Shown: positions 61,536 through 64,000 of the stretch, one piece after another
Layout: every line of letters begins with the position of its first letter
Numbering within the stretch: the stretch's first letter is position 1
From: Arthrobacter bambusae
Lineage (GTDB): Bacteria > Actinomycetota > Actinomycetes > Actinomycetales > Micrococcaceae
Length of the DNA: 64,000 nt
Assembly (NCBI RefSeq): GCF_022606295.1
Contig: NZ_JAHHZS010000004.1
Location: 1-64,000 of the forward strand
Direction of reading: 5' to 3'
Made by a program: the position numbers and the translations under genes
Notes under the pieces: generated by a model
Told to the model about the DNA's origin: nothing
What the model saw: only the letters and a program-made list of their open reading frames with translations
Databases searched by the model: none

Positions 61536-61912
61536 GTGGACCACCCCTTCCTGTGCATGTTAACGCTAGGCCCGCGCCGGGTGCTCTACAAGGGGCACCG
61601 AGCCGACCAGACACCGGACTTCGGCGCGAATCCGGGGCTGGAAAAAGTAAAGTGAAAGTAGTTATTCAGATTGGTAGCGGAGTGCTGTTGGGGCACGTAA
61701 GCTAATTGTCAGCAGGAACCCAAAGAACCTGCTCCAAAGTCCGCTCCGGAGTGCGTATCCCCCAATAACGCACTCCGGAGCTCTTTGTTTAAGCCGGGTT
61801 CCGGGGAGCCGTCGTCAGGGGGGCGCCACGCGCCGTCGTCGGAGTTGTGCGCCTCTGGATCGACCGGCTCCCTGTTACGGCGAATTCCACGGCATGGTGG
61901 CACTATTGGGTG
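61536..61912. other. About 375-base region with an orphan plus-strand terminator
   Basis: No convincing protein gene is seen. An AT-richer patch near 61645-61670 could hold a promoter. It is followed by a small hairpin AGCAGG/CCTGCT (61711-61733) and the strong terminator at 61743-61790, all upstream of the PAS-EAL gene. This is the layout of a short noncoding RNA. Confidence 0.5.
61640..61790 (+). ncRNA. Candidate small RNA ending at a Rho-independent terminator
   Basis: The terminator stem GCTCCGGAGTGCGT (61743-61756) pairs perfectly with ACGCACTCCGGAGC (61768-61781) over an 11-base loop containing CCCCC, followed by TCTTTGTTT. There is no plus-strand gene upstream for it to end: the genes to the left are on the minus strand. 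A preceding stem AGCAGG/CCTGCT supports a structured RNA. The 5' end is a guess. Confidence 0.4.
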
Positions 61913-63301
61913 ATGCCCTTCATGCGCGTTCCCAGGCTCAAGAGGGCGTCTTCCCGCAAGGGACGCCAAGCAACCGCGCCGGCATCCGCCTCAACTGGAT
62001 GGTGGCTTCTGGTTGTCGTATTCATCGAAGCTGCGGTCGCCTTGTCTATCCGCCTGCCGTTGGCTTTCGGGCTTCCACCGTGGCTCAGCCTGGACGGATC
62101 AACCGGATTCCCAGCCCTTCTAGCGCTGTTGATTGTGCCGCTGGTGGTGTTGGCGGCATGGCGTCTCATGCGGCAGCAGCAGCGGGAGCGCACCCAAGCG
62201 TTCCGGACATCGCGTTTGATGGACACGGTGCTGCATACGAGCCAGGACTGGCTGTGGGCCACCGGGCCCGATGGGCGATTTACATTCTGCAGCCCGGCGT
62301 GCAAGGACATCACGGGATACGAGCCTTCCGAACTGCTGGGAAGGAACATCACACGCATCATCGACCCCTGGGATCTGGCGGATGCGCGGCTGGACTGGAA
62401 AGCCAGGGAAAGCGGTGACTCCTCATGGTCTCGGGTAGTCACCGTGTGCCGGCACCGGGACGGCAGCCGCGTCTTGGTTGACGTTGCCGGAAGGCCAATG
62501 CGCGACAGGGAGGGCCGGGATCGCGGTTTCGAGGGCACCTGCCGTGTCTTGAATCCAGAGACAGCACGCATGCGTGCAGAAGTCAGCGCCCGCATCCAGG
62601 AATTGCTCACTGACGGTTCAGTCATCACAGCATTCCAGCCGATCCTGTGCCTGGAAACGCGCAAAGTCGTTGGAGTCGAATCCCTGACAAGGTTCAGTGG
62701 ATACCAGGAGTTGTCCCCGGAGGTGCGGTTCATTGAAGCTGCTTCGGTCGGCCTGGACGTCGAACTCGAAATCCTCGCACTCCGGACCGCACTCACTACC
62801 GGTGCGTCGCTCCCGCCAGGGCTGTACGTCGCGGCAAATCTCTCGCCGCGCGCATGCCTTGACCCACGTTTGGCAGCTGCGATTGTGGAGTCGGCCGTCC
62901 CCCCGCGGCGCATCGTGCTGGAGGTCACGGAACGCCATGAGGTCGGCAACTACGGACCGCTCGCGGACGCACTGGCACCGTTGCGGCGCGCGGGCCTGAG
63001 AATCGCCGTCGACGACGCCGGTGCCGGCTTCGCTTCGATGCGCCACATCCTGCAGCTCAAACCAGACCTCATTAAGCTCGATCGCGAGATCATCGCCGGC
63101 ATCGACACCGATCCGGCACAGCGGGCCCTGGGCGCTGCGATGGTCGGGTTTTCCTCCGAAATCGGAGCCGCCTTGGTGGCGGAAGGAATCGAAACCGAGG
63201 CAGAGCTGGCCGCGGTAACCGAACTCGGAATGACCGCAGCCCAGGGCTATCTGATCGGTCGCCCCTCGCTGAGCCCGGAGGACTGGGCGAGCTGGGGGTA
63301 G
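61913..63301 (+). CDS. Membrane PAS-EAL cyclic-di-GMP phosphodiesterase
   Basis: A 462-aa protein: basic N-terminus, two membrane helices (about 28-50 and 66-84; WWLLVVVFIEAAVALSI and PALLALLIVPLVVLAAW), a PAS domain (about 100-215; WLWATGPDGRFTFCSPACKD) and a C-terminal EAL domain (about 230-460). EAL motifs are present with small changes: ESL for EAL, DDAGAG for DDFGTG, IKLDREI, EGIETEAEL and QGYLIGRP. No GGDEF domain. It probably degrades c-di-GMP in response to a ligand sensed by PAS. The ATG at 61913 is the likeliest start; ribosome sites are weak. Confidence 0.85.
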   Translation: MPFMRVPRLKRASSRKGRQATAPASASTGWWLLVVVFIEAAVALSIRLPLAFGLPPWLSLDGSTGFPALLALLIVPLVVLAAWRLMRQQQRERTQAFRTSRLMDTVLHTSQDWLWATGPDGRFTFCSPACKDITGYEPSELLGRNITRIIDPWDLADARLDWKARESGDSSWSRVVTVCRHRDGSRVLVDVAGRPMRDREGRDRGFEGTCRVLNPETARMRAEVSARIQELLTDGSVITAFQPILCLETRKVVGVESLTRFSGYQELSPEVRFIEAASVGLDVELEILALRTALTTGASLPPGLYVAANLSPRACLDPRLAAAIVESAVPPRRIVLEVTERHEVGNYGPLADALAPLRRAGLRIAVDDAGAGFASMRHILQLKPDLIKLDREIIAGIDTDPAQRALGAAMVGFSSEIGAALVAEGIETEAELAAVTELGMTAAQGYLIGRPSLSPEDWASWG

Positions 63302-63319
63302 CGGCGGCCGGTTCCCGCC

Positions 63320-63336
63320 TATACCCCCAGGGGGTA
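63320..63336. promoter_or_regulatory. Copper operator 1 (CsoR site)
   Basis: TATACCCCCAGGGGGTA, an inverted repeat that matches the known CsoR site pattern TACCCC-N2-GGGGTA. It lies 37 bases upstream of the csoR start. Confidence 0.8.
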
Positions 63337-63343
63337 CTTGATT

Positions 63344-63362
63344 TATACCCCTAGGGGGTATA
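63344..63362. promoter_or_regulatory. Copper operator 2 (CsoR site)
   Basis: TATACCCCTAGGGGGTATA, a second CsoR-type palindrome seven bases after the first and 11 bases before the csoR ATG. Two adjacent sites suggest cooperative autorepression. Confidence 0.82.
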
Positions 63363-63372
63363 AATTTGCACC

Positions 63373-63726
63373 ATGAGCACGATCGATGCGAATCCGGTGG
63401 ACCTGAACAACCCGGTTGACTTGAACAATGGCCAGCACGGCTACTCTCCCAACAAGGACGCATACCTGCGACGCCTTAAGCGGATCGAGGGCCAGGTGCG
63501 CGGCATTGCGCGCATGGTGGAAGAGGACAAATACTGCATCGACATCCTCACCCAAGTCGCTGCAGTCACTAAGGCATTGCATGCCGTGAGCCTTGGGCTC
63601 GTGGAGGAACATATCGGGCATTGCGTTGTCGGAGCTGCCTCCGAGTCGGATCCCGTCGTGCGCGCCGAGCAAATCGACATCAAGGTCAAGGAAGCAGCCG
63701 ACGCAATAGGGCGCCTGCTGCGGTAA
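63373..63726 (+). CDS. csoR: Copper-sensing transcriptional repressor CsoR
   Basis: A 117-aa all-helical regulator. Cu(I) ligands C55, H80 and C84 have the spacing of Mycobacterium CsoR (25 and 4 residues). The family signature LRRLKRIEGQVRGIARMVEED is present. The first 27 residues form an extension with an internal repeat (NPVDLNN twice). Copper binding would release it from the two palindromes just upstream and turn on itself and the following chaperone gene, which starts 49 bases downstream. Confidence 0.95.
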   Translation: MSTIDANPVDLNNPVDLNNGQHGYSPNKDAYLRRLKRIEGQVRGIARMVEEDKYCIDILTQVAAVTKALHAVSLGLVEEHIGHCVVGAASESDPVVRAEQIDIKVKEAADAIGRLLR

Positions 63727-63775
63727 TCCCGCAAGCACCCACCACACAATTCACATCACGACCAAGGAGCACTCC

Positions 63776-64000
63776 ATGGGCCACACCGCCACCATCCAGA
63801 CGAACGTCAGCGTTTCCGGCATGACCTGCGGGCACTGCGTTTCAGCCGTCAGCGAGGAAATCGAGTCCTTGGCGGGTGTGGAGAATGTCGAGATCGACCT
63901 GAATGCCGGCGGAATCTCCACGGTCACCATCACCTCCACCCAGGAACTATCGCCGTCGGAAATCGGCGAAGCTGTCGCGGAAGCCGGCTACCTGGTAGTC
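63776..64000 (+). CDS. Heavy-metal-associated domain protein (CopZ-like copper chaperone), cut by window end
   Basis: The ATG at 63776 follows AAGGAGC. The 75 visible residues are one HMA domain with the copper-binding motif GMTCGHC (C18, C21) and the helix SAVSEEIESLAGVENVEIDL, ending AVAEAGYLVV at the window edge. If it stops soon it is the chaperone CopZ; if it continues it is the N-terminus of a CopA-type P-type ATPase. It is downstream of csoR and so probably copper-induced. Confidence 0.85.
   Translation, partial: MGHTATIQTNVSVSGMTCGHCVSAVSEEIESLAGVENVEIDLNAGGISTVTITSTQELSPSEIGEAVAEAGYLVV

Noticed and set aside
61743..61790. Calling the hairpin pair a 6C RNA
   Set aside because: The loops carry five and three consecutive Cs, not six or more in each, so the known motif is not met.

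Overview
The window is high-GC DNA with frequent GTG starts, Shine-Dalgarno sites and 1-4 base stop/start overlaps. It looks like the chromosome of a soil actinobacterium, most likely Micrococcaceae (Arthrobacter/Paenarthrobacter/Pseudarthrobacter type). The pca/qui genes for plant aromatics, the split three-gene transhydrogenase, the permease-ATPase peptide transporter fusion and the CsoR/copper chaperone pair fit that; the genus is an inference. I saw no tRNA, rRNA, CRISPR array, integrase or transposase.

Layout. (1) 24-794: a GAF-ANTAR antiterminator. (2) 941-23237: a catabolic island for D-amino-acid peptides, in two diverging blocks. It encodes an M55 D-aminopeptidase, two giant proteins that each join an S9 prolyl-oligopeptidase to an S12 penicillin-binding/D-aminopeptidase domain, a separate S12 enzyme, a class-A-beta-lactamase-like hydrolase, a D-aminoacylase-like amidohydrolase, a complete Opp/Dpp-type importer, a PucR/CdaR regulator and three enzymes (GNAT acyltransferase, N-succinylamino acid racemase, M20 deacylase) that match the known route for irreversible D-to-L amino acid inversion. 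A 16-bp palindrome recurs in two of its control regions. (3) 23340-27083: FUSC membrane protein, MscL, ACT-domain protein and proline dehydrogenase. (4) 27310-32658: a GntR-controlled hydantoin/ureide-type cluster (MFS carrier, regulator, Asp/Glu-racemase-fold protein, hydantoinase, arylmalonate-decarboxylase/maleate-isomerase-like protein). (5) 32675-37028: cold-shock protein, a frameshifted SDR gene, an iron-type binding lipoprotein with a DtxR-like box, small conserved proteins, RidA and a truncated ABC ATPase. (6) 37133-46331: a secreted modular polysaccharide deacetylase, pntAA-pntAB-pntB, an FMN reductase, a GT-C-type membrane protein and a DinB-family remnant. (7) 46394-59377: quinate/shikimate to protocatechuate to beta-ketoadipate genes, all on the minus strand, with two IclR regulators and a divergent shikimate/aromatic-acid symporter. 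(8) 59562-64000: a MoaD-like protein beside a BNR-repeat protein, a PAS-EAL protein, and a copper locus with two CsoR operators that runs off the window.

How they work together. In the island the importer would bring in peptides (for example muropeptide or D-residue peptides), the S9-S12, S12 and M55 enzymes would cut them, and released D-amino acids would be N-succinylated, racemised and desuccinylated to L-amino acids. In the pca/qui block, shikimate or quinate is imported, oxidised, dehydrated to protocatechuate and cleaved to succinyl-CoA and acetyl-CoA.
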